DNA of 64,000 nt. It comes from Burkholderiales bacterium (GTDB lineage: Bacteria > Pseudomonadota > Gammaproteobacteria > Burkholderiales > Burkholderiaceae_C). Made by a program: the position numbers and the translations under genes. The stretch lies in contig RXJQ01000008.1 of NCBI GenBank assembly GCA_003963115.1, positions 62,001 through 126,000 on the forward strand, read 5' to 3'. Positions 1 to 8,401 of this stretch are shown here, piece after piece. The notes under the pieces were generated by a model that saw only the letters and a list, made by a program, of their open reading frames with translations, was not told where the DNA came from and searched no databases. Each line of letters begins with the position of its first letter. The first letter of the stretch is position 1.

Positions 1-853
1 AGACGCGCACCGCCCCTTGCTGCATGGCCTGCTCCAGCGTGGGCACACCGTTGCTGCCCTCGGCCGTGCGCACCAGCGAGAGCTTGGCCAGGTCCACCGC
101 GAGGATGCGATAGGTGCCCGTCTCGGAGACGTACATGGTCTTGCCATCGCGTGAGAATTCGATGCCATTGGGGAAGCACATACCGGCGATCGCCACACGG
201 GCCACCAGCGTGGTCGGGTCTTGGGCGATGACACGGCCGGTGCAGCTGTGCTCCAGGGTGTCCAGCACGCTGGCTTCGAAAGTGCTGCCCCATTCCCTGG
301 CACCGAAGCGTCGCGACGCATCGGTCAGCCAGATGACGCCGCCAGGCCCGATCTTGACGGCATCGGCAAAGCGGATGCGGTCATCGGGTACGGGGTGCGA
401 GATCTTGTTGAGCAAGGTCTCGACCTTGGCCTCGGCACCCCGGCCCGAGACACGCAGCAGGCCCCGCATGGCGTCGGCAACCAGCAAGCGGCCCTGGTCA
501 TCGACGTCCAGACCCAAGGGGCGGCCACCAGTGTTCACGATGATCTCGGGCTGCTGGCCATCGGTGTTGACCTTGAGCACATCACCGTTGTTCAGCCCCG
601 TGTAGAGCACACCGGCGCTGGCCACGATGAACTCCGGCCCTTCCTGCCCGCTGGCCAAGGGCCACTGCTGCAGTTCAGAGAGCTTGTCATTGGCGGCATG
701 GGCGCCGGTATAGCCCGCATCCTTGGGAGGCTGCCAGGCCACCGGGTCGGCCGGGGTGGGCCACAAGGTCAGGTAGGCCACCAGGGCCACCGCAGGGGTC
801 GCCCACAAAGCCAGGCCGTTGAGCTTGCCGGCTTGCTTCTTCTTGCTGTGCAT
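1..853 (-). CDS. SMP-30/strictosidine-synthase-like beta-propeller protein (3' end outside window)
   Basis: Open minus-strand frame from an ATG at 853 that runs off the left edge; 284 residues are visible. The N-terminus has a short basic stretch (KKKQAGK) and one hydrophobic segment at about residues 13-30, so it is probably membrane-anchored with the rest in the periplasm. The body shows propeller-type repeats: GLNNGDVLKV, then RPLGLDVDDQGRLLVADA, then FADAVKIGPGGVIWLTDAS, then FPNGIEFSRDGKTMYVSET. These are typical of the SMP-30/gluconolactonase and strictosidine-synthase (APMAP) superfamily, which hydrolyses lactones or esters. The substrate cannot be read from sequence. The adjacent crotonase is on the same strand, 62 bases upstream in the direction of transcription, so the two may be co-transcribed. 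Confidence 0.75.
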   Translation of the reverse strand, partial: MHSKKKQAGKLNGLALWATPAVALVAYLTLWPTPADPVAWQPPKDAGYTGAHAANDKLSELQQWPLASGQEGPEFIVASAGVLYTGLNNGDVLKVNTDGQQPEIIVNTGGRPLGLDVDDQGRLLVADAMRGLLRVSGRGAEAKVETLLNKISHPVPDDRIRFADAVKIGPGGVIWLTDASRRFGAREWGSTFEASVLDTLEHSCTGRVIAQDPTTLVARVAIAGMCFPNGIEFSRDGKTMYVSETGTYRILAVDLAKLSLVRTAEGSNGVPTLEQAMQQGAVRV

Positions 854-915
854 TTGTTTATGTCTCCTCAACGCCCGCCAGTGTCCAACAAATCACGCGG
901 GTCTGAACAGGTCGC

Positions 916-1740
916 TTACAACTGGCGAGACTTGAAGGGCTGGCGTTGCGGCGCCTTGTCCACAGTGGCCTTGCCCCGGGCCTGCTCACGTGCCAGTGCG
1001 ATGCGCTGGTTGACGCGCCCCATCACCCGGCGCTGCCACAGGCGCTCGGCCCGCAAGGCCAGGTGGTCGCCAGCACGCCAGGCCTGCTGCAAGAGGAACT
1101 TGCCGGCGGCCACACTGTCGGGCGAGCGCGTGGCGATCTCGGCGACGAGTTGCCGTGCATGGGCCATGGGCTCGGCGCTCAGGTGCGTCACCAGGCCCAT
1201 GGCATGGGCCTCCTGGCCCGAGATCACACGGCCGGTGAAGGTCAGCTCCTTGGCCACATCGATGGGCACCAGCTCGCGCAGCAAGGCGATGCCGCCCATG
1301 TCCGGCACAAGGCCCCACTTGGCCTCCAGCAATGAGAGCTGGGCATCCGGGTGGCAGATGCGGATGTCTGCGCCCAGTGCCAGTTGCAGGCCGGCGCCAA
1401 AGCAGTTGCCATGCATCACCGCAATCACCGGCACACCCACGCGCCGCCAGCCCACGCTCCAGCGCTGGAACTGGTTGGCGAAGGGCCACAGCAGTTGCGT
1501 GGCGCGCAGCAGCGTGCGAACGGGCTGGCTCATGGCCGATTTGAAGTCCAGGCCGGAGCAGAACGAAGCACCTTCGCCTTGCAGGATGATGGCCCGCACG
1601 GCACGGTTGCGCCGCAGTTGCCTTTGCGCCGCCAGCATCGCATCCAGCATGGGAAAGTCCATGCCGTTGTGCTTGTCAGGCCGGTTCAGGCTGACCACGG
1701 CAACCGCGTCTTCCACGCGCACCCGCACCCGGTCATTCAT
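916..1740 (-). CDS. Crotonase (enoyl-CoA hydratase/isomerase) family protein
   Basis: 274 residues. The start is the second of two close ATGs (1746 and 1740): an AAGGAG lies 8 bases before 1740 but only 2 before 1746. The fold is shown by the oxyanion-hole segment EGASFCSGLDF and by the HGNCFGAGLQLALGADIRI and LEAKWGLVPDMGG blocks. In mitochondrial-type hydratase two glutamates add water across the enoyl-CoA double bond. Here the first position is Gln (GLQLAL) and the second is kept (LLEAKWG), so this may be an isomerase or another crotonase rather than a classical hydratase. The C-terminal tail is basic. A stem-loop at 1785-1814 separates it from fpr upstream, so it is probably transcribed on its own or with the lactonase-like gene downstream. 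Confidence 0.85.
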   Translation of the reverse strand: MNDRVRVRVEDAVAVVSLNRPDKHNGMDFPMLDAMLAAQRQLRRNRAVRAIILQGEGASFCSGLDFKSAMSQPVRTLLRATQLLWPFANQFQRWSVGWRRVGVPVIAVMHGNCFGAGLQLALGADIRICHPDAQLSLLEAKWGLVPDMGGIALLRELVPIDVAKELTFTGRVISGQEAHAMGLVTHLSAEPMAHARQLVAEIATRSPDSVAAGKFLLQQAWRAGDHLALRAERLWQRRVMGRVNQRIALAREQARGKATVDKAPQRQPFKSRQL

Positions 1741-1784
1741 GGGCATGTCTCCTTCTTGTGGCCTTGCCGGCTCATGATGAACAA

Positions 1785-1814
1785 ACGGGGTGCCCCTTGA
1801 AAGAGGCACCCCGT
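1785..1814 (-). terminator. Stem-loop after fpr, probable terminator
   Basis: A perfect 10-bp inverted repeat (1785-1794 and 1805-1814; arm ACGGGGTGCC) with a 10-base loop lies about 40 bases past the fpr stop codon and before the crotonase start. On the minus strand it is followed by a short T-rich stretch (TTTGTTC), so intrinsic termination is plausible but not textbook. Confidence 0.55.
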
Positions 1815-1854
1815 ACATCTTGTTCTTGTGCTTGATCGACCGCAATCGACCCGT

Positions 1855-2631
1855 TTATTTTTCTACAAACGCGCGTTCAATCACGTAGTCGCCAGCCTCA
1901 CCTTGCGAAGGCGAGATCTTGAAGCCTCGGTCATCGAGGATCTTGCACAGGTCGGTCAGCATCGAGGGGCTGCCGCACATCATGGCGCGGTCGGTGGCCG
2001 GGTTCAAGGGCTGCATGCCCAGATCGGCCGCCATCTTGCCGTTGACGATCAGGTCGGTCAGGCGACCCTGGTTGCGGAATTCCTCGCGCGTGACCAGCGG
2101 GTAGTACAGCAGCTTCTCGCGAATCAAGTCGCCCAGCAGCTCGTGATCCGGCAACTCTTCGTTGATGTAGTCGTGGTAGGCCAGCTCGCTGACCGTGCGC
2201 ACGCCGTGCACCAGCACCACCTTCTCGAACTTCTCGTAGGTGTAGGGGTCCTGGATGATGCTCATGAACGGGGCCAAGCCGGTGCCTGTGCCGAACAGGT
2301 AGAGGTTCATGGCGGGCTTGAGGTCGTCGACCACCAGGGTGCCCACGGCCTTGCGGCTCACCAGGATCTTGTCGCCCACCTTCAGATGCTGCAGGCGCGA
2401 AGTCAGCGGGCCGTTTTGCACCTTGATGCTCAGGAACTCCAGGTGTTCTTCGTAGTTCGCGCTGGCAATGGAGTAGGCGCGCATCAGCGGCTTGCCATCG
2501 ACCTCCAGGCCGATCATCACGAAGTGGCCGCTGGCAAAGCGCAGCCCCGGATCACGGGTGGTCTTGAAGCTGAACAGCGTGTCGTTCCAGTGATGGACGT
2601 GGGTGACGGTCTCTTGGTTAAACGCGGCCAT
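1855..2631 (-). CDS. fpr: Ferredoxin/flavodoxin-NADP+ reductase
   Basis: 258 residues, the usual length of bacterial Fpr. It transfers electrons between NADPH and ferredoxin or flavodoxin through FAD in the cytoplasm. The FAD-binding motif RAYSIAS lies near residue 50, the NADP-binding GTGTGLAPF near residue 115, and the C-terminal CGSP segment and final FVEK tail are typical of the subclass found in proteobacteria. The start ATG at 2631 gives the standard N-terminus ending in the first beta-strand (ETVTHVHHWND). It is divergent from queC across 190 bases, and a stem-loop follows it. In bacteria Fpr serves oxidative-stress defence and Fe-S cluster supply; nothing here points to one partner. 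Confidence 0.95.
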   Translation of the reverse strand: MAAFNQETVTHVHHWNDTLFSFKTTRDPGLRFASGHFVMIGLEVDGKPLMRAYSIASANYEEHLEFLSIKVQNGPLTSRLQHLKVGDKILVSRKAVGTLVVDDLKPAMNLYLFGTGTGLAPFMSIIQDPYTYEKFEKVVLVHGVRTVSELAYHDYINEELPDHELLGDLIREKLLYYPLVTREEFRNQGRLTDLIVNGKMAADLGMQPLNPATDRAMMCGSPSMLTDLCKILDDRGFKISPSQGEAGDYVIERAFVEK

Positions 2632-2821
2632 GTTGAAAGTGTCCTGCGGGTGCTTTCGACCCGGGTATGCCTGACGGAAACCCTATATTGTCGCCCATAA
2701 CTTGCTTACACCGCCGCCTGGCCCCGTTTCTGCGGGGACTTTGCTCCGCTATCCTCGACAAGCCCTCTTGCCTGCGTCCGACTTTGGCTTCACGCTGGCT
2801 GCATCCATTCACGATCTGAAA
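2632..2821. other. Divergent intergenic region fpr/queC
   Basis: 190 bases between two divergent start codons, so it must hold both promoters. A small stem-loop (CCCCG, loop, CGGGG) lies at 2722-2737. I see no preQ1-riboswitch-like structure in front of queC. Confidence 0.5.
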
Positions 2822-3550
2822 ATGAGCACGCCCCACCCCACCGCCGCCCAAGACCCGCGCACCGCCCTGGTCGTGTTCTCCGGCGGGCAGGACTCCACCG
2901 TCTGCCTGGCCTGGGCCTTGTCCCGCTACGCCCGCGTCGAGACCATCGGCTTCGACTACGGCCAGCGCCACCGGGTCGAACTCGACTGCCGCCAGCAGGT
3001 GCGCACCGAACTGACTCGCGCCTTCCCGCAATGGGGCGGGCGCCTGGGCGAGGACCACATGCTGGACCTCGGGCTGCTGGGCCAGATCTCCGACACGGCC
3101 CTGACCGAGTCCCGTGCCATCGAGATGCAGGCCAACGGCTTGCCCAACACCTTTGTGCCCGGCCGCAACCTGCTGTTCCTGAACTTCGCCGCGGCGCTGG
3201 CTTATCGGCGGGGGGCCTCGGTGCTCATCGGCGGCATGTGCGAGACCGACTACTCCGGCTACCCGGATTGCCGCGACAACACGCTCAAGGCCCTGCAAGT
3301 GGCCATCAGCCTGGGCCTGGACAGCCCCATGACCATCGAGACCCCGCTCATGTGGCTGACCAAGGCCCAGACCTGGCAACTCAGCCAGGATCTCGGTGGT
3401 GAAGCCCTCAACGAACTCATCATCGAGCACACCCACACCTGTTATCTGGGTGACCGCAGCCAACGCCATGCCTGGGGATACGGCTGTGGCACCTGCCCGG
3501 CCTGCCAGCTTCGCCAGGAAGGATATGAGTCATTCAGACTACCTGCTTGA
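2822..3550 (+). CDS. queC: 7-cyano-7-deazaguanine (preQ0) synthase
   Basis: 242 residues from the ATG at 2822, which places the ATP-binding motif [15 protein letters not shown] near residue 19 as in other QueC proteins. QueC uses ATP and ammonia to convert 7-carboxy-7-deazaguanine to preQ0, the precursor of queuosine in tRNA. The central [14 protein letters not shown] block and the C-terminal zinc site (CYLGDR...CGTCPAC, four cysteines) are intact. The frame is open further upstream, but that sequence is not conserved-looking. It is followed within about 60 bases by lemA on the same strand. No other queuosine gene is present in the window. Confidence 0.95.
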   Translation: MSTPHPTAAQDPRTALVVFSGGQDSTVCLAWALSRYARVETIGFDYGQRHRVELDCRQQVRTELTRAFPQWGGRLGEDHMLDLGLLGQISDTALTESRAIEMQANGLPNTFVPGRNLLFLNFAAALAYRRGASVLIGGMCETDYSGYPDCRDNTLKALQVAISLGLDSPMTIETPLMWLTKAQTWQLSQDLGGEALNELIIEHTHTCYLGDRSQRHAWGYGCGTCPACQLRQEGYESFRLPA

Positions 3551-3606
3551 GGCTTGATTGGCGGTACAGTCAACAGCCCCCTGAGAACAGCGTAAAGAGC
3601 CGTGCC

Positions 3607-4200
3607 TTGAACACCTCCAACCTCATCCTCCTGGTCATTGCCGGCGTGCTGCTGTTCTGGGTCGTGGGTGCCTACAACCGGTTGGTCAGGCTGCGCAACG
3701 AGATCAGCAATGCCTTCGCGCAGATCGACGTGCAACTCAAGCGCCGCCATGACCTCATCCCCAATCTGGTCGAGGTTGCGCGCAAGTACATGGAGCACGA
3801 GCGCGAGACGCTGGAGCGTGTCACCGCCGCGCGGGCCCAGGTCATGGCCGCCACCGATCTGGTCAAGTCCAAACCCAACCAGCCCGGCCCCATCCTGAGC
3901 CTGGGCATGGCCGAAGGCGTGCTGTCCAACGCCATGGGCCGCTTCAACGCGGTGCTGGAGTCCTACCCCGAGCTCAAGGCCGACCAGCGCATGCGCGACC
4001 TCGGCGAAGAGCTGGTTCACACCGAGAACAAGGTGGCCTTCTCGCGCCAGCTGTTCAACGACGCCAGCTTGAGCTACAACAACGCGGCCCACCAGTTCCC
4101 AACCAACGTCGTGGCCGGCCTGTTCGGCTTTCGCACGGCGCCCATGCTGCAGGCCACCAGCAACGAGGCCGAACGCAGCGCCGTCAAGGTTGGTTTCTGA
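3607..4200 (+). CDS. LemA family membrane protein
   Basis: 197 residues if translation begins at the TTG at 3607; the only other in-frame start I see is a TTG at 3547 overlapping the queC stop. The TTG at 3607 puts one N-terminal transmembrane helix (residues 5-22, LILLVIAGVLLFWVVGAY) first, as in LemA proteins. It is followed by the family block NEISNAFAQIDVQLKRRHDLIPNL, the ENKVAFSRQLFNDAS segment and the C-terminal FPTNVVAGLFGF. LemA proteins are anchored helical-bundle proteins of uncertain role, often encoded beside membrane metalloproteases, and the M48 peptidase 21 bases downstream fits that pairing. The gene is probably co-transcribed with that peptidase. The ribosome-binding site is weak, so the exact start is uncertain. 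Confidence 0.88.
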   Translation: MNTSNLILLVIAGVLLFWVVGAYNRLVRLRNEISNAFAQIDVQLKRRHDLIPNLVEVARKYMEHERETLERVTAARAQVMAATDLVKSKPNQPGPILSLGMAEGVLSNAMGRFNAVLESYPELKADQRMRDLGEELVHTENKVAFSRQLFNDASLSYNNAAHQFPTNVVAGLFGFRTAPMLQATSNEAERSAVKVGF

Positions 4201-4221
4201 GCCCTTCATCGCCAGCGTGTC

Positions 4222-6105
4222 ATGCAGTTCAGACAACACCAGCGCGAAGCCCATATCCGCACAGCGCGGCTGCTGGGGTTGTTTGCGTTGATGCTGCTGG
4301 GGCTGATCTGCCTGATCAACCTCTCGCTGGCCCTGGCCTACAAGCTGCTGATGCCCTTCAGCATCGGCTTTCCCGAGCTCTTCTTCGAAACCAACACGGG
4401 CCTCGTGCTGCTGTTCGTGCTGGGCGGCTGCATGGTGGAATCCCAGCGTCTGAGTGAAGGTGGCGGCCCGCGCGTGGCGCGCTGGCTGGGCGGCCGCGAG
4501 GTGCTCAACCCCGACGACGCCACCGAGAAGCGCCTGCTCAATGTGGTCGATGAAATGGCCCTGGCCAGCGGTCAGCCCGTGCCCCGCGTGTTCGTGCTGA
4601 CGCGAGAGGACGCGATCAACGCCTTCGTCGCCGGCTGGCGTGCGCAAGACCTCGTGCTGTGCGTGACACGCGGTGCGCTCGACCGCCTGACGCGCGCCGA
4701 GCTGCAAGGCCTGGTCGCGCACGAGTTTGGCCACATCAAGGAAGACGACCTGCCGCTGTCCATGCGGGTGCTGGCACTCGTGTGGGGCCTGTCGCTCGTC
4801 TATGGCTATGGTCAGACGCTGATGGGCCCCGACGAGAAGGGCCACGTCGGCCCGCTGTCCTGGCTGGTCGGCCTGGTCTTCTCGATCGTGGGCTGGATGG
4901 GCTGGATGGCCGGTCGCATCCTGCAAGCCGCCGTGTCGCGCCAAAGAGAGTTTCTGGCCGATGCCAGCGCCATCCAGTTCACACGCTCCCGTGACGGCCT
5001 GGGCAATGTGCTGCGCAAGCTGTGGCATGACCAGCAGGTGCTGGCGGGGCGCATGCGGCATCCGGCTGCGGGCATGGTGTCCTACCTGCTGCTGCACGAA
5101 CCGGGCGCGGCCGGCTGCCTGTCCAATCACCCCAAGTTGTCAGAGCGCATCCGTCGCGTCTGCGGCATGGTCTTGCCGCCCATGCCCGCCCCGCTGATTC
5201 GCCTTGAAATCGTCGAGCCACGCCATGCGCCGGACAGCGTGCCGCCCATCAGCGGCCCCAGCACCCAACCCAGCCAGGAGATCTTGGCCGAGCAGGCGCG
5301 GCTGGAAAAGCAGGCGGCCGCGCGAGAAGCCTTGATCCACCTGCATGGCCTGGTCGGCCCTACCGAACGACGACTGATCACGCTGGCGCTGATGATGAAT
5401 GTCCACAATGAGCCCGAGCGGGCCTTGTGGCACCACCTGGCCGAAGGCGTGCATGAAGCGCACCGCATTCTGGAGGACGTGTCTGCCTTGCAAGCCAACC
5501 GCCGCGTCCCCGAGTTCGAGCGGCTCACGGCCTCGATCGCCAGCGAGCCCATCGAGCAGCGACGCGCCCTGGTCGAACATGCGCGAGACCTGCTTCGGGC
5601 CGATGGCCGCGTCAGCCCGCGAGAGCGTTTGTGGTGGCTGGCCCTTCGCCACCGCCTCCATGACCGCCAGAACCGGCAAGCCTATGCACGCCCGACAACG
5701 GGCCAAGGCCACGAACTGCACCACATGACGCCTGACAGCATGGTGCACGTGACCGCGCTGACGACCTATCTGGCCCGCTTCATTCCGGCCGAGGAAGGCC
5801 CGCAAGGGCTGTCTCCAGGCAGCGTGGCCTGGTTCCATGGGGTGATGAGCCGATGCGGCAGGCCAACTGACATGCAGCCTGGCCAAGCACCCGACGCGGA
5901 TGCCTTGATGCATGCGCTGGCAGGCGTGCAGGAGTTGTCTTGGATGATGCGGCCGCTGCTGCTCAAGGCCTGGGTCGAGGAGGCCGTCAACCACAGCGAG
6001 CACGGGGTGCTGTCGGACCAGACCGCCGATGCGCTGCGCCTGGTGGCCGGCCTGATCGACGCGCCTCTGCCACCCATGCTGGAAGCCCACTACCCCAAGT
6101 CCTGA
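4222..6105 (+). CDS. M48 family zinc metalloprotease with long C-terminal extension
   Basis: 627 residues. Two N-terminal membrane segments (about residues 17-45 and 50-70) precede a peptidase domain with the zinc motif HEFGH at residues 167-171 and the third ligand in REFLADASA (Glu243), with a hydrophobic segment between them (WLVGLVFSIVGWMGWMAG). This is the arrangement of HtpX/M48 membrane proteases. After about residue 310 the protein continues with roughly 315 residues that are not part of a standard M48 domain. These are mostly helical, and a segment near residue 455 (HARDLLRADGRVSPRERLWW) resembles TerB-like helical modules. It lies 21 bases after lemA, a recurrent pairing. It likely degrades or processes membrane or exported proteins; the substrate is unknown. 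Confidence 0.88.
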   Translation: MQFRQHQREAHIRTARLLGLFALMLLGLICLINLSLALAYKLLMPFSIGFPELFFETNTGLVLLFVLGGCMVESQRLSEGGGPRVARWLGGREVLNPDDATEKRLLNVVDEMALASGQPVPRVFVLTREDAINAFVAGWRAQDLVLCVTRGALDRLTRAELQGLVAHEFGHIKEDDLPLSMRVLALVWGLSLVYGYGQTLMGPDEKGHVGPLSWLVGLVFSIVGWMGWMAGRILQAAVSRQREFLADASAIQFTRSRDGLGNVLRKLWHDQQVLAGRMRHPAAGMVSYLLLHEPGAAGCLSNHPKLSERIRRVCGMVLPPMPAPLIRLEIVEPRHAPDSVPPISGPSTQPSQEILAEQARLEKQAAAREALIHLHGLVGPTERRLITLALMMNVHNEPERALWHHLAEGVHEAHRILEDVSALQANRRVPEFERLTASIASEPIEQRRALVEHARDLLRADGRVSPRERLWWLALRHRLHDRQNRQAYARPTTGQGHELHHMTPDSMVHVTALTTYLARFIPAEEGPQGLSPGSVAWFHGVMSRCGRPTDMQPGQAPDADALMHALAGVQELSWMMRPLLLKAWVEEAVNHSEHGVLSDQTADALRLVAGLIDAPLPPMLEAHYPKS

Positions 6106-6135
6106 TGCGGCCTGTGGCGTGGACGCACCGCTGCG

Positions 6136-6819
6136 TCAGTTGTCGCTGTTGTTGTCGCGGGCACCCGCCTTGGGTAGGCGCGTGAGGCCCAGAAGGCCAT
6201 TGCGCAGTTCTTCCGGCGCAGCCGGCCCGATGTACATGCGCAGGTAGATCTGGTAGGCCAGCTCGTCCTTGATGGCCATGGTCGCGCCGCCATCGCCCGT
6301 CAAGACCTTGCCATTGTGGGTGGCCATCCAGCCTAGGCCCGGTACCCAGTCCAGGTTGACCACATCACCCTTGGAGACCCGCTTCACGTTCGAGTAAGCC
6401 GCACCGATCTGCCCAATCGGGCCGATCAGCCGCTTGAACTCCTCTTCCGTTGCAGACTGCTTGAAGTCAGCCAGGAAGATGCGGGTGATGGTCGACGAGG
6501 TGAACTCGCGCAGGATGTTCAGCTGGATGCGACGGATGCCATCGAGCTTGTAGATGGCTTCCGCCGTGGTTCGCTTCTCGGGCAGGTACAAGGCCGTCAC
6601 ATCGGCCTTGAAATAACCGCGCTTGCGCACGCCCGCGCCATTGAGCACCAGCTTGTGCCCATAGGCCGTCACGCTCTCGGCCAACTCCACGCCTTCGAGT
6701 TCGACAGCGGCATTCGCCGGCGTCACCCAGGGCAGCAAGGTGGATGCGGCCGCACCGGCCAGCAACTGGCGACGGCGGGTATCCACGGTGTCGTCGTCAA
6801 GATTCAAGTTGTCAGACAT
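6136..6819 (-). CDS. Chalcone-isomerase-like domain protein with Tat signal
   Basis: 227 residues. The ATG at 6819 is preceded by GGAGG at 8 bases. The N-terminus carries a twin-arginine-like signal (RRRQLLAGAAASTLLPW, cleavage expected after ANA near residue 36), so the mature protein should be periplasmic. The mature part matches the bacterial chalcone-isomerase-like fold in outline: VELEGVELAESV at the start, then GAGVRKRGYFKADVTALYLP, and GDGGATMAIKDELAYQIYLRMYIGP near the end. Bacterial members are not flavonoid enzymes and their activity is unknown; fatty-acid or heme binding has been suggested for relatives. It lies 30 bases after the porin-like gene on the same strand and is probably co-transcribed with it. 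Confidence 0.8.
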   Translation of the reverse strand: MSDNLNLDDDTVDTRRRQLLAGAAASTLLPWVTPANAAVELEGVELAESVTAYGHKLVLNGAGVRKRGYFKADVTALYLPEKRTTAEAIYKLDGIRRIQLNILREFTSSTITRIFLADFKQSATEEEFKRLIGPIGQIGAAYSNVKRVSKGDVVNLDWVPGLGWMATHNGKVLTGDGGATMAIKDELAYQIYLRMYIGPAAPEELRNGLLGLTRLPKAGARDNNSDN

Positions 6820-6849
6820 GGAAACTGCCTCCAACCCGACCGGGCAAGA

Positions 6850-7932
6850 TCACAAGGGCTTGGACACCGTCAGCCAGAAAGCCTGGCCTTCCGTGCGGTT
6901 GCGGGCATCGAATTCCTTGAGGAACTTGCCCTCCAGCAGCATCTCGCCACCGTTCTTGAGCCAGCCAATGGCAGGGCCTGCCGCGTTCACGCTGGCCTTG
7001 TTGCCATTGGATAAGTCTGAGGTGGTAGCCAGCGCGGCCTGCTGAGTCGAGGAGAAGCCGCTCAAATCCTGGGTGTCCTTGGTCAGTTGCCGAACGAAGT
7101 AGCCTTGCAGACCCACACGGACGTCGTCACTGACGAACTTCATCAGCTGCCAGTCCAGGTTGAACATGTTGCCGGAGTAGTAGCCGTTGTCCTTATTGCG
7201 CGTATTGAACGAAAACACGGCGCGTCCACCCACATCCCACCCGTCGCCGATGTAGGCATATTGCACCGATGGACGGAACGTCACGAAATTGCCATACCCC
7301 GGGTTCACGCGCCGCCCAACGTTGTAATCCCCAGTAGGTAAAACGATGGTGGGCGCAAAGGTGACCGCTTGGTGATCGCCAATTTCCCAGTGCATCAGAG
7401 GTGCCAATTCAACATCTCCAATCCCCATTTCCGAACCATTCAACTGGCTGAAGTGAGATTGAATGTTGGTAGTGAGTGCACTGTTGGCGGGCAAGCCAAG
7501 TTGGCCATACAGAGGATTGGCAGTGAAAACAGCCTTGCGCTTGACCAGAGGCAGCATCACGGTGAAGCCGATATTGGCACCCAGCACCTGCTTGGTATCC
7601 AAGTAGGTCACGCGCGGCAGCAAAGCATAGGTATCTGCCTTGACACTCACCTCAGAACGCAGCGCGGCATAAGGCCCCGGACCAGGAGTCGCCTTCACTT
7701 CCGTATTGCCATCATTACCCTTCAGCTTGCTGGCGTGATAGGCCACCATAGGCACCTGCACATACCAGCCCGCCACGAGCGGCGTGGTCATGTCACTGCC
7801 ACCAATACCGGGCGAATACCGTTGCAAACCGTTTTCGGCGGCCATGGCCTGAGTGGCAGCCGCCACAGCCAGCACCAGGGCCGACACCTTGACGGTCGAT
7901 GCGGAAATAAAGCAACTGCTGCGGCGGTCCAT
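6850..7932 (-). CDS. Outer-membrane beta-barrel of the Phenol_MetA_deg type
   Basis: 360 residues from the ATG at 7932, which has an AAGGAG about 6 bases upstream. A frame runs open upstream to 8064, but this start gives a normal signal peptide (about residues 1-30, ending TQAMAA). The mature protein is rich in alternating aromatic and glycine beta-strands. It has the features of the MetA-pathway/phenol-degradation transporter family: GLQRYSPGIGGSDMTTPLVAGWYVQ near the N-terminus, IGDVELAPLMHWEIGDHQ in the middle, and a C-terminal strand ending WLTVSKPL. Such proteins are thought to let hydrophobic compounds cross the outer membrane. No catabolic genes adjoin it, so its substrate is unknown. 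Confidence 0.82.
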   Translation of the reverse strand: MDRRSSCFISASTVKVSALVLAVAAATQAMAAENGLQRYSPGIGGSDMTTPLVAGWYVQVPMVAYHASKLKGNDGNTEVKATPGPGPYAALRSEVSVKADTYALLPRVTYLDTKQVLGANIGFTVMLPLVKRKAVFTANPLYGQLGLPANSALTTNIQSHFSQLNGSEMGIGDVELAPLMHWEIGDHQAVTFAPTIVLPTGDYNVGRRVNPGYGNFVTFRPSVQYAYIGDGWDVGGRAVFSFNTRNKDNGYYSGNMFNLDWQLMKFVSDDVRVGLQGYFVRQLTKDTQDLSGFSSTQQAALATTSDLSNGNKASVNAAGPAIGWLKNGGEMLLEGKFLKEFDARNRTEGQAFWLTVSKPL

Positions 7933-8047
7933 TTCAACTCCTTGAAACTCGAAATTGGCAGGGGTCATGTCATGGGCTCCAGAAAAGCCAATACCCCATT
8001 CGGGACGCATACTTTGCCTTGCATCAAATGGGAATGGGGACGCTCTG

Positions 8048-8076
8048 TCGTGGTCAAACGACACAAAACACCACGA
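8048..8076. promoter_or_regulatory. Inverted repeat upstream of the porin gene, candidate operator
   Basis: Perfect 7-bp arms TCGTGGT (8048-8054) and ACCACGA (8070-8076) separated by 15 bases, about 115 bases upstream of the porin start. The position fits a regulator site, but nothing identifies the regulator. Confidence 0.3.
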
Positions 8077-8110
8077 TATTGGGGGCTGCGTGAAAGATTC
8101 CCACCTGAAT

Positions 8111-8129
8111 CAGGGATCCGGGAACCCTG
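8111..8129 (-). terminator. Quasi-palindrome just after ptsH, weak terminator candidate
   Basis: CAGGG/CCCTG outer arms and TCC/GGA inner arms with one A-A mismatch form a compact hairpin two bases past the ptsH stop codon on the minus strand. No T-run follows, so termination is uncertain. Confidence 0.3.
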
Positions 8130-8131
8130 GT

Positions 8132-8401
8132 TCACTCGCCTTCGCCGAATTTGTCGTCGATCAGGGCAACCAGCGCCCTGGTGGCTTCTTCCTCTTTGGC
8201 GCCGTCACATTCCAGCTCCACCGTGGCCCCGAGACCGGCCGCCAGCATCATCACACCCATGATGCTTTTGGCATTCACGCGGCGGTCGTTGCGGCTCATA
8301 TAGACCTCGCAGGGGAAACTGCTGGCCAGTTTGGTCAGCTTGGCGGACGCGCGCGCGTGCAGGCCAAGCTTATTGCTGATGGTGACGGTGGTCTTGATCA
8401 T
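8132..8401 (-). CDS. ptsH: Phosphocarrier protein HPr
   Basis: 89 residues, the standard HPr size. HPr relays a phosphate from enzyme I to IIA proteins. The phospho-accepting histidine is His15 in LGLHARASA, and the regulatory serine position is Ser46 in NAKSIMGVMML, the motif found in HPr proteins of bacteria with HPr kinase. Its start lies inside the 3' end of the IIA gene (32-base overlap), so the two are translationally coupled. In many Burkholderiales ptsI (enzyme I) follows directly; here the next gene on the strand is an unrelated porin about 200 bases away. The pair is probably part of a regulatory PTS with no sugar permease. Confidence 0.95.
   Translation of the reverse strand: MIKTTVTISNKLGLHARASAKLTKLASSFPCEVYMSRNDRRVNAKSIMGVMMLAAGLGATVELECDGAKEEEATRALVALIDDKFGEGE

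Noticed and set aside
2691-2821. preQ1 riboswitch in front of queC
   Set aside because: Only a 5-bp hairpin is seen; I could not find the short pseudoknot pattern with an A-rich tail before the start codon.
3442-5130. 562-residue minus-strand frame opposite lemA and the M48 gene
   Set aside because: Low-complexity His/Gln/Ala-rich translation with no recognisable domain; the sense strand holds two conserved proteins.
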